Origin: a virus
Virus record (IMG/VR): IMGVR_UViG_3300049215_000768
Location: 1 to 40,318 of that record
Strand: one strand, 5' to 3'
Length of the DNA stretch: 40,318 bases
The position numbers and the translations under genes are program-made. Positions 22,790 to 32,300 of the stretch are shown here, piece by piece; position 1 is the stretch's first letter, and each line of letters opens with the position of its first letter. The notes under the pieces are model-generated. The model was not told the DNA's origin. It made no database searches and saw only the letters and a program-made list of their open reading frames with translations.

Positions 22790-24229
22790 ATGCCCACTCG
22801 CTACTTTCTGGCGCGCCAAGCCGTGCTGGCTATTGCCGTCGAAGCCGTGGAGGCCACTGCGGAATCGCTGATCGGGTCGGATGCGAATCTCCTCGTCTAT
22901 AACGTCCAATACGAACCGACACTGAATCAGTTTGAGCGGAAGCCGCTCCTGCCGGATATGTCCCCCCTTGGGCCCATCGCCGGCAAACGCATGGGGAAAT
23001 TTACCTTCCAGACGGAACTCAAGGGGTCGGGCTATGTGGGCGTCGCTCCAGCGCTTGGCAGAATCCTCCGCGCCTGCAAAGCCGCCGAGACGATCAGTCA
23101 GACCGTCGGCGCGCTGAACCAAACGACCGCGGGCAGCACGGACAATAAGCTCCGCATTGGTGCGACTGACAATATTGAGCTCTCGGCCGCCTTCACCTCA
23201 GGGGGCAGCGGCGAGACGCCGAATCTGGCTCGGCTCATCCTGAAGCGGGGCGGGACGATTCCCGCCGGGAAGAAAGTGTGGGTGGAGATCCAGACGGATG
23301 CGACGGGCGATCCGTCCGGCACCGCCGTCACCGATGGCGTCTCAAACACGGTCGAAGCAGCCGGCATTCATACCGCCTATGAAACCATCACCTTTGTATT
23401 TCCCACGGCGCCCACCCTGACGGCATCCACCGCCTACCATCTCGTCTTGAAGGGCGACTATACCCCGGATAGCACGAACGTCATCTACTGGCGGTCGAAT
23501 ACCGTGGGCTCGGGGGGCAATGGTGAGATTAAAGACGCGTCCTGGGGCGACGTGGCCACGAGCGATTTCGAGGCGGTGCTTGCGGCAGGAATCAGCGTGA
23601 CCTATACCCCGACCCCCAGTCCGCCCTCCGTCACCATGGGGTTCTTTGCGGTGCCGTCCTCGGGCAGTTCGCTCAACATGATCGTCAGCGGCTCGCGCGG
23701 CAAATGGAAATTTTCCCCGAATGTCGGCGATCCGGGCATGCTGGACTGCGAGTTCAATGGGAACTATGAAAGCATTGTCGATGGCACGGCGCCGTCGCCC
23801 GTGGGCCTGGAATCGACGAAGCCCCCGGCGTTTCTCAGTACCTCGCTCACCTGCCATGGCGACAGCGGGCACAAGATTTCCAAGTTCGGGATGGATCAAG
23901 GCCATACCCTCACGATGCGGACGGACCCCGTTACGGCCAGCGGCTATTTCTCCTGCATCCATACCGACACGCAACCGACCTTTTCCTTTGATCCGGAGGT
24001 GCGCCTGGTGGCTGACCATGACTACTTCGGCAAAATGATGGCCAATGCCGAAGCGGCCCTCTCCTTTGTCCTGGGCAGTACGCCCGGCAACATCATCACC
24101 GTCAGTGCACCGAAGGCCCAATACATTCAAATCAAGCCCGCTGATCGAGATGGCCTCAAGATCCTCAACATTGATGGCCGTCTCAACCGCTCAGTCGGGA
24201 ACGACGAATGGAGCGTGGCCTTCACATGA
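22790..24229 (+). CDS. Major tail tube protein with inserted domain
   Basis: 479 residues, about twice a minimal tube protein. The tube-domain halves are ~1-110 (RYFLARQAVLAIAVE, PTLNQFERKPLL, MGKFTFQTELKGSG) and ~300-479 (FSPNVGDPGMLDCEFNGNYE, FDPEVRLVADHDYFG, MANAEAALSFVLG). Residues ~115-300 form an insert rich in Gly, Thr and Ser (VGALNQTTAGSTD, ASTAYHLVLKGDYTPD), probably a beta domain on the tube surface. GGAGA lies 9 bases upstream of the ATG. The stop overlaps the chaperone start by ATGA. Confidence 0.85.
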   Translation: MPTRYFLARQAVLAIAVEAVEATAESLIGSDANLLVYNVQYEPTLNQFERKPLLPDMSPLGPIAGKRMGKFTFQTELKGSGYVGVAPALGRILRACKAAETISQTVGALNQTTAGSTDNKLRIGATDNIELSAAFTSGGSGETPNLARLILKRGGTIPAGKKVWVEIQTDATGDPSGTAVTDGVSNTVEAAGIHTAYETITFVFPTAPTLTASTAYHLVLKGDYTPDSTNVIYWRSNTVGSGGNGEIKDASWGDVATSDFEAVLAAGISVTYTPTPSPPSVTMGFFAVPSSGSSLNMIVSGSRGKWKFSPNVGDPGMLDCEFNGNYESIVDGTAPSPVGLESTKPPAFLSTSLTCHGDSGHKISKFGMDQGHTLTMRTDPVTASGYFSCIHTDTQPTFSFDPEVRLVADHDYFGKMMANAEAALSFVLGSTPGNIITVSAPKAQYIQIKPADRDGLKILNIDGRLNRSVGNDEWSVAFT

Positions 24230-24678
24230 ACGACGCCGAGCGAAAAACCTACGAGATCGGGGGCCGACGGTTCTATCAGGAACCGCTTATTGCCATTCAA
24301 GACAAATGGATCTGGCCGATCATTAAGGACCTCATGTTTCGCGATATGACCGGGACGGAATTGCTTGATCTCGCGATGGAGCGCGGCACGGAAATCGCCA
24401 GCATCGTCCTGATCGAAGAAGGGCAGACGCCGGCCGATAAGAAGAAAGCCGGCCTTGTGGGCGTGATGCAATTGCAGGATTGGCTGGACTCACGCGTCTG
24501 TGAATTCTCGGAGGTGATCGCCGATTTTTTCGTCTCCGGCCAGCTGCAACGACTGGCCCTGCGCATGGCGAAAGTATTGCCCAGGCCATCCCAGATGACT
24601 GGGTTGATCGTGCCGTCCTCATTCTCAGCGGCGGAGACCTCCAACGTGCCGAATGGATCTGGGGTCACGTCCGGCTGA
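24226..24678 (+). CDS. Tail assembly chaperone, short form (gpG-like)
   Basis: 150 residues if read without frameshift, starting at the ATG that overlaps the tube gene stop. Features fitting a G-type chaperone are position between tube and tape-measure genes, acidic/helical character (IIKDLMFRDMTGTELLDLAM) and presence of a slippery T TTT TTC at codons 101-102. It coats the tape measure protein and recruits tube subunits. The short form ends at 24678. An ATG at 24208 would overlap the tube gene more and lacks support. Confidence 0.85.
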   Translation: MNDAERKTYEIGGRRFYQEPLIAIQDKWIWPIIKDLMFRDMTGTELLDLAMERGTEIASIVLIEEGQTPADKKKAGLVGVMQLQDWLDSRVCEFSEVIADFFVSGQLQRLALRMAKVLPRPSQMTGLIVPSSFSAAETSNVPNGSGVTSG

Positions 24679-24908
24679 GCGAGGCGGAGCCGTATCTGCA
24701 TCGGCAGATCGAGCGCCGGGCGGCCGATCTCGCGATTCTCGGGTTTTGTGGCGTGAAGTTGCCCTGGCTGGAACCGACCGCCGCGTCGGCCATCCCGCAG
24801 GATCAACCGACCGGTCAAGCCTGCGGCGGCAAACTCATTCAGACCTGTACCGGCTTTTTCGGGGACCAACTCCCCATCGCGTGTCGTACGTGTCCCGGAC
24901 CGCAGTGA
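24226..24908 (+). CDS. Tail assembly chaperone, frameshift form (gpGT-like)
   Basis: A -1 shift at 24525-24531 joins the first 102 codons of the short form to an open frame running from 24531 to TGA at 24906-24908 (125 residues), giving about 227 residues. The T part includes AIPDDWVDRAVLILSGGD, EWIWGHVRLSEAEPYLHRQI and LAILGFCGVKLPWLEP, which look like ordinary protein with no ATG start or ribosome site of its own. In lambda, GT binds the tube through T and the tape measure through G. The next gene starts 7 bases after this stop. Confidence 0.88.
24525..24558 (+). promoter_or_regulatory. Programmed -1 frameshift signal
   Basis: The heptamer T TTT TTC occupies 24525-24531 in the correct zero frame (GAT TTT TTC), the standard X XXY YYZ pattern. 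Six bases later a perfect 6-bp stem, GGCCAG at 24538-24543 with CTGGCC at 24553-24558 around a 9-base loop, supplies a stimulatory hairpin. Both parts are in the positions expected for efficient -1 slippage, and the -1 frame is open to 24908. Lambda uses GGGAAAG at the equivalent place; the sequence differs here but the logic is the same. Confidence 0.88.
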
Positions 24909-24914
24909 GGCCCC

Positions 24915-27866
24915 ATGGCTGACCAACAAGAACTCGCCGTCGTCCTCAAGCTCGTCGCCGATCAGTTCAAGAGTGAGCTGAAGAACTCGCAAGGGCTGCT
25001 CGGGGATTTCAACAAGTTTATTTCTGACTGGAAAACGCAACTCTCCGCAGCCTCCGGGGCTCTCCTGGCCATCGCGAAATCCACCGCGAACTATGGCGAA
25101 GAACTCGTCAAGGCCTCCCAGAAAACGGGCATTGCCGTCGAAAGCCTGGCCGGACTCCAGTATGCGGCGAAACTCTCGGACCTCACAAATGAACAGCTCG
25201 TCACGTCCCTGATCAAGCTGTCGAAGAACCTCCAAGACACGGCGCTCGGCACGGGGGATGCGCAACAGGCGTTCCGCGCGCTGGGGATTGCCATTACCGG
25301 CTCCAATGGTCAACTGCGGCCGACGGGCGATGTGCTTGGCGATATCGCGGCCAAGTTTGCCTCCTTCCAGGATGGTCCCGCCAAGGCCGCCTTGGCCGTG
25401 CGGCTCTTTGGGCGCTCGGGGGCCGACCTCATCCCCTTCCTCAATAACGGTCGGGATGGGCTGAAGGAACTGCAGGCAGAGGCCGAGAAATTCGGCCTCG
25501 TGATGTCGGATAAGGATGCGCGCGCTGCCAATGAATTCAACGACAACCTAAAACGGCTGACTGCCTCCATGACGGGAATGAAAAATGAGCTGGGCGCGGC
25601 CCTCATTCCCGGCCTGAATGATCTCCTCGACACCATCCTCAAGCTCAAGGGGCCAGGGGGAGACAGTCTTCTCGGCAGCATCTTTAAAGCGGCTGGCATG
25701 CAACTCGTGGCCTTCAATGTACTTGTACGCGAAGTCATTGCCAATCTCGTCGCCGTGCGCGATCTGGCCAGGGCGGCACTGCCTGGCGCGACCCTGTCAC
25801 CTCCCAATCCCGCCGTGTTGCCCGGGGCAGCCCTGCGAGGAGCCGACCTCAGCAAAGAAGATCGGGCGATGCTGGAGAAATTGGGCATGGCGCCGATTGC
25901 CACAAAACCAGCGAGCGTGGACGATATTCTCGCCAAGCTCAAGGCGGAGGTAGATGCTGCGGAAAAGGCGGGATCGAAGCGGCTCTTTGATCTGAATCAT
26001 CCCTTAGCAGCAGCCGCCCTGTCGCGCCAGGAGCAGGACGACAAGAAAGCTGGTCAGAAGCCGCCGCCCATCGTCACCGATCCCGAAGCCCAAGCCAAAG
26101 CCTTAGAGGCGCAGAAAAAGACCCGCTTGCAGGCCGCCCAAGATCTCCTGGCCATTCAGCAAAGCGAACTCAAAACCAGTGCGGCGTTGAACGACCAGCA
26201 ATTCGCCCAACGGGAGATCGATGAGCAGAGCTATTTGAACGTCAAGCAGAACCTGGCCGATATCGGCGTAGCGATGCAGGAACGGGCGGCCATGGCCGAA
26301 CTCGCCATTCTGCAGGATGTGAAAACCAAGCGCTTCGCCATTGGCTTTAAATCGAAAGAGGAGCAGTCCGAATTCGAAAGCAAATATACCGAGGAGGTCG
26401 GAAAAACCACGGCGAAGTTGCGGGTCCTGACGGGACAGCAGACAGCGGATGCGATTAAGGCCGACACCGAGAAAACCCAGAAGACCGAGCAACTCGAACA
26501 GCAACGCGGTCAGGCCATTCAACAGAACCTGTCGGCCATCTTCGCCATCAATCAGGATTTTCAGAATAAGGATCTCGACGGCGAAATCCGCCTGACTCAA
26601 GCCAAGCTCGCATTGATCCAGCAGTTGGGTGATGCCTACGGCGGCTATCTGACGACGCGGGAAACCGAACTGCGGGCCACATTGGCCAAGATGGCCCAGG
26701 AGGAAGATTCTGGCGATGCCGCGGTGCAGGCGCAACGGGCGCAACGAATGCGGGATCTCAACGCCGAACTGAAGCAAATCGAGGCAGACCGGGGCAAGGC
26801 CTCCTATAGCCGCGAGTCGGATACCAAAGCCCTCCTGGCGCTGCTCGAACAACGCAAGGCGCTGAAAGCCCTAGAGACCGTGCCCGGTACGGAGAAAAGC
26901 GAAGCGGCTATCAGGGCTGAAGGGGATGCGAAAACCCTGGCCGCGCGCAGCCAGGGGCGCACGAAGGAATTACAGGATATTGCCACCCTGGCCACGGCCC
27001 AAGTCGCCGCCGATGACGCGAACCTCGCCTCCTACGAGCAGCTCTCGCGGGATCGACTGGCCGCCCTGCAGGCGGAATTGGAAGCCCGTCTGAGTCAGGA
27101 GGGCCTGACGGAGAACCAGATCACCGCGATTAAGCTAGAAGGGTACGCCAAAATCGCCAGGGAACAGCGGCGCATCAACGCGCCCGTCACGGAAGGCCTC
27201 CTGGAGGGGCTGCAGTCCTACGTCTACAACTCGCAAAACCTCTTTTCGCTCTCCGTCGATATGGCCCGGCAGACCGCGCAGGCCATGTCGCAGGGCTTCC
27301 AGCAATTCTTCTTCGATTACTTCCAGGGCAAGATCACGAGCCTGAAGGACGCCATGACGTCACTGGTCACGTTTGTGCGGCAGATCATGAGCCAGGTGCT
27401 CGCGGCTATGGCGACGAGTTCGATTGTCACGCCGCTCGCGAGTGGCTTACCGGGGCTGCTCGGTGGATTGCTTGGCAGTCCTTCAACATCCATGACCACT
27501 CCATCCTCTACCGTTGGCCCCCTTGTCACGGCCCCATCCCTGAATCATGGCGGGATGCTGATGCGCCGGTATGCCTTCGGGGGCAACGTCCTGCCGTTTA
27601 CGAACGGCGATTCGGTGCCCGCGATGCTGACGCCGGGTGAATTTGTGGTCCCCGCGTCTCGGGTGCCCGCCTTGGAGCGGTTCATTCAGGGACAGACGGC
27701 GAACGAGGGGATGGGCGGCAATGTGCAAGTCAATGTGTATAACGCCCCAGCTGGCACGTCCGCCAAAGTGGACACCCGACGGGACAAACGCGACATGATT
27801 GTCGATGTCGTGTTGCAGGATCTGCAACACGGCGGCCCGATTCGAAACGCCATGAAGGCGGCCTGA
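24915..27866 (+). CDS. Tail tape measure protein (gpH-like)
   Basis: 983 residues, the second longest gene. The N-terminus (LVADQFKSELKNSQGLLGDF, AASGALLAIAKSTANYGEEL) and FGRSGADLIPFLNNG near residue 170 are standard tape-measure blocks; the middle ~370-740 is mostly helical and Gln/Lys/Glu-rich; the C-terminal third has a hydrophobic patch (SIVTPLASGLPGLLGGLLG) and FTNGDSVPAMLTPGEFVVPA, common near the end of such proteins. It sets tail length, implying roughly 140-150 nm at 1.5 angstroms per residue (rule of thumb). The stop overlaps the next start (TGATG). Confidence 0.93.
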   Translation: MADQQELAVVLKLVADQFKSELKNSQGLLGDFNKFISDWKTQLSAASGALLAIAKSTANYGEELVKASQKTGIAVESLAGLQYAAKLSDLTNEQLVTSLIKLSKNLQDTALGTGDAQQAFRALGIAITGSNGQLRPTGDVLGDIAAKFASFQDGPAKAALAVRLFGRSGADLIPFLNNGRDGLKELQAEAEKFGLVMSDKDARAANEFNDNLKRLTASMTGMKNELGAALIPGLNDLLDTILKLKGPGGDSLLGSIFKAAGMQLVAFNVLVREVIANLVAVRDLARAALPGATLSPPNPAVLPGAALRGADLSKEDRAMLEKLGMAPIATKPASVDDILAKLKAEVDAAEKAGSKRLFDLNHPLAAAALSRQEQDDKKAGQKPPPIVTDPEAQAKALEAQKKTRLQAAQDLLAIQQSELKTSAALNDQQFAQREIDEQSYLNVKQNLADIGVAMQERAAMAELAILQDVKTKRFAIGFKSKEEQSEFESKYTEEVGKTTAKLRVLTGQQTADAIKADTEKTQKTEQLEQQRGQAIQQNLSAIFAINQDFQNKDLDGEIRLTQAKLALIQQLGDAYGGYLTTRETELRATLAKMAQEEDSGDAAVQAQRAQRMRDLNAELKQIEADRGKASYSRESDTKALLALLEQRKALKALETVPGTEKSEAAIRAEGDAKTLAARSQGRTKELQDIATLATAQVAADDANLASYEQLSRDRLAALQAELEARLSQEGLTENQITAIKLEGYAKIAREQRRINAPVTEGLLEGLQSYVYNSQNLFSLSVDMARQTAQAMSQGFQQFFFDYFQGKITSLKDAMTSLVTFVRQIMSQVLAAMATSSIVTPLASGLPGLLGGLLGSPSTSMTTPSSTVGPLVTAPSLNHGGMLMRRYAFGGNVLPFTNGDSVPAMLTPGEFVVPASRVPALERFIQGQTANEGMGGNVQVNVYNAPAGTSAKVDTRRDKRDMIVDVVLQDLQHGGPIRNAMKAA

Positions 27867-28423
27867 TGCTCACGCTCGATCTCAAAGTGAATAGCGACCT
27901 CTCTGCGCCGATTCTGGCCCCCGCGATTCAGCAAGGGTTGGGCAACGGCGTGCCGTTCCTCCGGCGCAAATGGGCGAAGGCTCGGCATCAATTCAAGCCG
28001 GTGGTGGAACTCGCGTCCAGGGCCGAAGCGGAGCAACTCGTGGGACTCCTCCGCTATCTCCAGGGCGATACCCCGGTCTGGTACGACGGCGCGGATTACG
28101 GCGACATTCAGAATCCGATTCTGATCGGCTACGGGGATAGAGTAACGACCCACGTCTTTCTTCCGCACGACAACGTCTTCTCGGCCTCCCTCGTCGTGTA
28201 TGTGAACGGGGTTGTCAACAGCGACTGGACGCTGACCGAGAGTACCGGCCTGCTCATCTTCGGCACGGCCCTCGCCGCCGACGCCGTGATCACCGCGAAG
28301 TATCAGTGGCGGGCGAAATGCTTCATCGAAGGCGTGAGCGATCCCTTGATTAGCTATGACCGGCAATCCTTTGGCCGCTACAAAATCACCGTCACGCTCC
28401 GGGAGATGCCCCAGGCCGCATGA
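27866..28423 (+). CDS. Minor tail protein (gpM position, DUF2460-like)
   Basis: 185 residues. It follows the tape measure like lambda gpM and appears beta-rich. FLPHDNVFSASLVVYVNGVV, WTLTESTGLLIFG and the end YKITVTLREM recall the DUF2460 and distal-tail style with a hairpin domain. It probably caps the tube at the baseplate. Family assignment is uncertain, position is the main support. The stop overlaps the next start by ATGA. Confidence 0.65.
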   Translation: MLTLDLKVNSDLSAPILAPAIQQGLGNGVPFLRRKWAKARHQFKPVVELASRAEAEQLVGLLRYLQGDTPVWYDGADYGDIQNPILIGYGDRVTTHVFLPHDNVFSASLVVYVNGVVNSDWTLTESTGLLIFGTALAADAVITAKYQWRAKCFIEGVSDPLISYDRQSFGRYKITVTLREMPQAA

Positions 28424-28956
28424 AAGCCTTTAGCGACGAGTTTGTCCGCAAGCTGAATGCCCGCTCGGAGGCCGGGACCTTCCTCAAGGCCATTGAGGTC
28501 ACCGAAGACGCCGACACGCCGATCATTCGGCGCTATGTGGACTTCGAACGGGAAATTACCTACGGTGGGAATACCTACAAGCGGCTGCCCATGGCCTGGA
28601 GCGGGTTGGAGATTCAACCGGGCATGCAGTTGCCGACGATGGACGTGACGGTGCCCAGCGTGCCGATGGAGCGGGAAGACGGGGAGATTCATAGCGTCAG
28701 TGAGTGGATTGAACTGCTGGATCTCCTCGAGCATGACGTCCGCCTGCTGATTCTCCATCTGGATCTCTTAGACGATTCCACGGCGAAGGATCAGGTCCTT
28801 CTGCAAATCCAGACGGTCCAGGACGATCCGGCCGCCGGCGCCTGCGTCATCCGCCTGGGACTCAATCTCGACCTGACGGACATGCTCCCGCGGGGGGTGA
28901 TTACGAAAGCCGAATTTCCGGGGATCCCTGATGATCGCGTCCGCATCCAAATCTGA
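28420..28956 (+). CDS. Minor tail protein (gpL position, DUF1833/DUF2163-like)
   Basis: 178 residues. The N-terminus (FSDEFVRKLNARSEAGTFLK) and strand-rich core (FEREITYGGNTYKRLP, LEIQPGMQLPTMDVTVP) recall phage minor tail proteins of the DUF1833/gpL type; gene order (between gpM-like and NlpC/P60) agrees. Lambda gpL carries Fe-S cysteines near its C-terminus; no matching Cys set is seen here (only one Cys), so that domain appears absent. Overlaps the next gene by 26 bases. Confidence 0.6.
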   Translation: MKAFSDEFVRKLNARSEAGTFLKAIEVTEDADTPIIRRYVDFEREITYGGNTYKRLPMAWSGLEIQPGMQLPTMDVTVPSVPMEREDGEIHSVSEWIELLDLLEHDVRLLILHLDLLDDSTAKDQVLLQIQTVQDDPAAGACVIRLGLNLDLTDMLPRGVITKAEFPGIPDDRVRIQI

Positions 28957-29344
28957 TCGCCTCGCCATGTGGAGCCGTCACTGGAAGCAGGGCGGCCTCA
29001 TCGGCTGTCCCTATGTGCCCGAGGGGCGGAGTCCGGAGACCGGCTTTGATTGCTATGGCCTCGTCCACTACCTCTTCGCCGAACTCGGGCAGCCGCTGCC
29101 GTCCGATGTGTACGAGGCCGGGCGATTGTTCCGGAAGCTTGAGGCCGGAGATCGCGTGCAGCCGTGGGACCTGGCCTATTTCCAGGAATCAGCGGTCGGG
29201 CGACGACACCTCGGGGTCATGGTGGAAAGCCGTTGGATGCTCCATACCTGTCTCCAAACAAATGGCGTGGCCCGGTCTGAAATCACCCGCGCTCCCTGGT
29301 ACCTCATGTTGACCGGGCTCTATCGGCGCAAGGAGGCGGCATGA
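28931..29344 (+). CDS. NlpC/P60 tail peptidase (gpK-like)
   Basis: 137 residues. The catalytic core is clear: TGFDCYGLVHYLFAELGQPL with Cys41, then RRHLGVMVESRWMLHT with His93 as the base and a second His near 105. In lambda-like phages gpK cuts host peptidoglycan during DNA entry or tail assembly. The start at 28931 overlaps the previous gene by 26 bases; a start at 28967 (MWSRHW) is an alternative. The stop overlaps the tail-tip gene. Confidence 0.88.
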   Translation: MIASASKSDRLAMWSRHWKQGGLIGCPYVPEGRSPETGFDCYGLVHYLFAELGQPLPSDVYEAGRLFRKLEAGDRVQPWDLAYFQESAVGRRHLGVMVESRWMLHTCLQTNGVARSEITRAPWYLMLTGLYRRKEAA

Positions 29345-32300
29345 TTCTCCGGATTCATGATCCGCTCGACGTGCGGCCACGCAGTATCGCCTGCCCAGCC
29401 CTGCCGAAGGCGCTGGGCGAGTGCGTGCCTAACCCCGGTGCGGTCATGGCCTGCCAAGTCAATGGTGTCTTCCGGGAGGAGTGGCGCGGCCTAATCCCCG
29501 AGCATCACGATCAAATTGATTTCTTCGTCGGTAAGCCAGGTGTCGGCCCTGAATGGGGCTTCGTGATTGTGACGCTGGTCTCCATTGCGCTCAACACCGC
29601 CCTCTCCTTTCTCATGCCGAAACCGCGCTCGCCCAACATTCCCTTGGGCGGCACGAGTCCCTCCCGTCCAGCCGAAGCCTTCGGCATCGCGGGATTAGTG
29701 AACACGATTGCCCCCGGGACGCCCAAGTTCGTCATCTATGGGCAGCGGCGCGTCTTTGGGCATCTCATCGGCACCTCCGTCGATATCGCGAGCGACGGCA
29801 AGGGCATGACCTTTGGGGCGCTGTACTTCATGGGCGATACCGGCGGGGATGGCTATGAAGACATCAGCCAAGTGGAGATCAATGACATTGGCGTGGCCGA
29901 TCTGCCCAATGTAACGACGGACGTTCGGCTCGGTAGCTCGGTCCAGACCGTGATTCCTGGCTTCGAAACCGTGAGCCAGGTCTTTTACGACGGCAGAAGC
30001 CTCGTCTACAACACCCCGCTCACCTACACGACACAGGGCACCACCGTCGCCAAGGCGAAAGTCATCCTGCAATATCCCGGAGGCCTCCGTCGCGTCGATC
30101 CGAATTCCGGCGCAGACCTGTCGGGGCATTCCTCGATCCTGGTGGAATTTAAAAAGCCGGCGGACGTGGGCTGGACCACCGCGAGCACCACCACCTTCGA
30201 CGAGCTCAGCCTCTCGGCGCTCTATAAGCAGATCACCGTGACGTTCCCATCGGTCGATCAGTGGCAACTCCGCGTGACCGAGACGCACGACAAAAACAGC
30301 ACGACGCCGCCGACGGCGACCCAGGATGCCACGCTCTACAACCTCGATGAGATCCAGGCCAACACGCGCAGCTATCCCAATTCCGCCTTGCTCGCCGTGC
30401 AGGGAGTGGCCTCGGCCCAGATTCAATCGCTAGACTCCATGCGGGTGTCTGCGTTGGTGAAGGGCAAGAAGGTCAATGTCTGGGACGGCTCAGTCATGAC
30501 GCTCCAGTGGACGCAGCAACGCGCCTGGATCTGTCGAGACATTCTCACGCACCAGAAGGTCGGCCTGGGCCATCGGTTCTCCGCCTCGCTGCATGACGAT
30601 AACGCAGCGCTGGCGGCCCAAGCGGTGTGGAATGCCGACGCGCTCGATGAGGACGGGAATACCGAGACGCTCGATCAATGCGATGTCATTCTCAACGAAC
30701 GACGGAGCGGCTGGGATTGGCTGAAGGATCTGCTCGCCGAAGGCCGCGGGTCCTATATCCCGTCCGGTGGCAAGTACAAGTTGGTCGTCGATCATGCCGT
30801 GACGCCACGGCTGCCCTGGGCGATGCCGGGCAATATCATCGAAGGCTCCCTCAAGATTGTGCTGGGGACGGGACAGAAATCCCTGAACACCCTGCGCGGC
30901 CAGTTCCCGGACGCGACGAAAGCCGAGAAGACGAACATCATCGAGCTGCGGACGGCCGATGCTGAACCGGAAGGCAGCGAACCCATCCGGGACAAGGGCT
31001 ACACCTATATTTCACTCATCCGCCAATCGAACGTCGCCCGCGAACTGGGGTATCAGCTGAAGAAGCAGGCGTTAACACGGTCGTGGCAATTCACGGCCAA
31101 CCAAGGCGCGCAAATCAGCGAACCCCTCGACGTGGATTATCTGAGCTATCAAACCACGGACTATCTCCGGGGCTATTCGGGGTTCGTGGGCGAGGCGGGC
31201 ACGGCGCTCCAGCTCTATCTGGATCGTCCAGTGACGCTGGAAGCGGATACGACCTATGAAGTCATCCTGCGACGTCCCGACAACACGACAGACACACGCA
31301 CGATCGCCGATGGGCCTGGTACCTGGGGGCTGCTCTCGGTCACGGAGGCCTTCACGACGCCGCCGGCTGCCGGCGATATCTGGGCGCTCGGCAAACAACA
31401 CGAACATATCCTGCCGGTGCAGATCCAATCGGTGAAACCGAATGATGACGGCACGGTGGACGTCGTCGCGCAGGAATATGACGAAGATGTCTATGTCGCG
31501 AGCGACCTCCCAGCGGTCGTTCCGGCGAACTACCTCACCACCTCGTCCTTTCCGCCGATTCCCTTGGCCGATGCCCGTGTGCGGGAACAGGTCATTAGTA
31601 ATAAAGATGGCTCCTGGGCCTCGAGCCTGTTCTTCGATATCTCGCCCGGGTTGGTGAAGCAAGCGGGGAATGCGCAGGCCGGGGCTGCCTCGACAATTAC
31701 GCTCGCGTCCACCGAACTCGCCTTTGATGATGCCTTCAACGCCGCCGTGATCGAAATTGTGAACGGCACGGGCACCGGCCAGCAACGGACGATCAGTGAT
31801 TACGTAGGCTCAACCAAGGTAGCCATGGTGGATGCGGTCTGGGTCACCAATCCCGACAGCTCCAGCCAGTATGTCATCAGCCGCCTCCGCTATGCGCCGC
31901 TCGGCGGGTTCAGTGTGGAGGAAGGGGCGAGCAGTTCCGGGCCGTGGACGACAATCGGGCAATTTTCCGGTCTCAGCGGCAAGTTGCCGGGGGCGGGTCC
32001 TGGCCGGACGGCCTACTACCGCTTCACCCCCCTCAGTGACGCGAATATCCCGAACCCCCTCGGACGTATTGTCCAGTCTCTGACCATCCAAGGCGATGTC
32101 ACGGCGCCGGCCGCGCCCTCCGCCGTGGACGTGTCGTCCTACCTGAAAGCGCTGGTGGTGGAAATCACGATGGATCGGCCGACCGCGATCGATCTGGCCG
32201 GTTGGGAAGTCGAAATCTGGAAGGACGACATCGGCGGGAGCGGCACCTCGCAAGGCGTCTTTCGCGTCGGCGTCCCACAAGACAATGCGGGCAGCGGCTC

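Noticed and set aside
24653-24922. 89-codon plus-strand ORF after the short chaperone
   Set aside because: It is in a different frame from the T extension, has poor composition and overlaps the well-supported GT frame.
24297-25313. 338-codon minus-strand frame opposite the chaperone and tape measure genes
   Set aside because: Mirror of real plus-strand genes; no domain or start signal.
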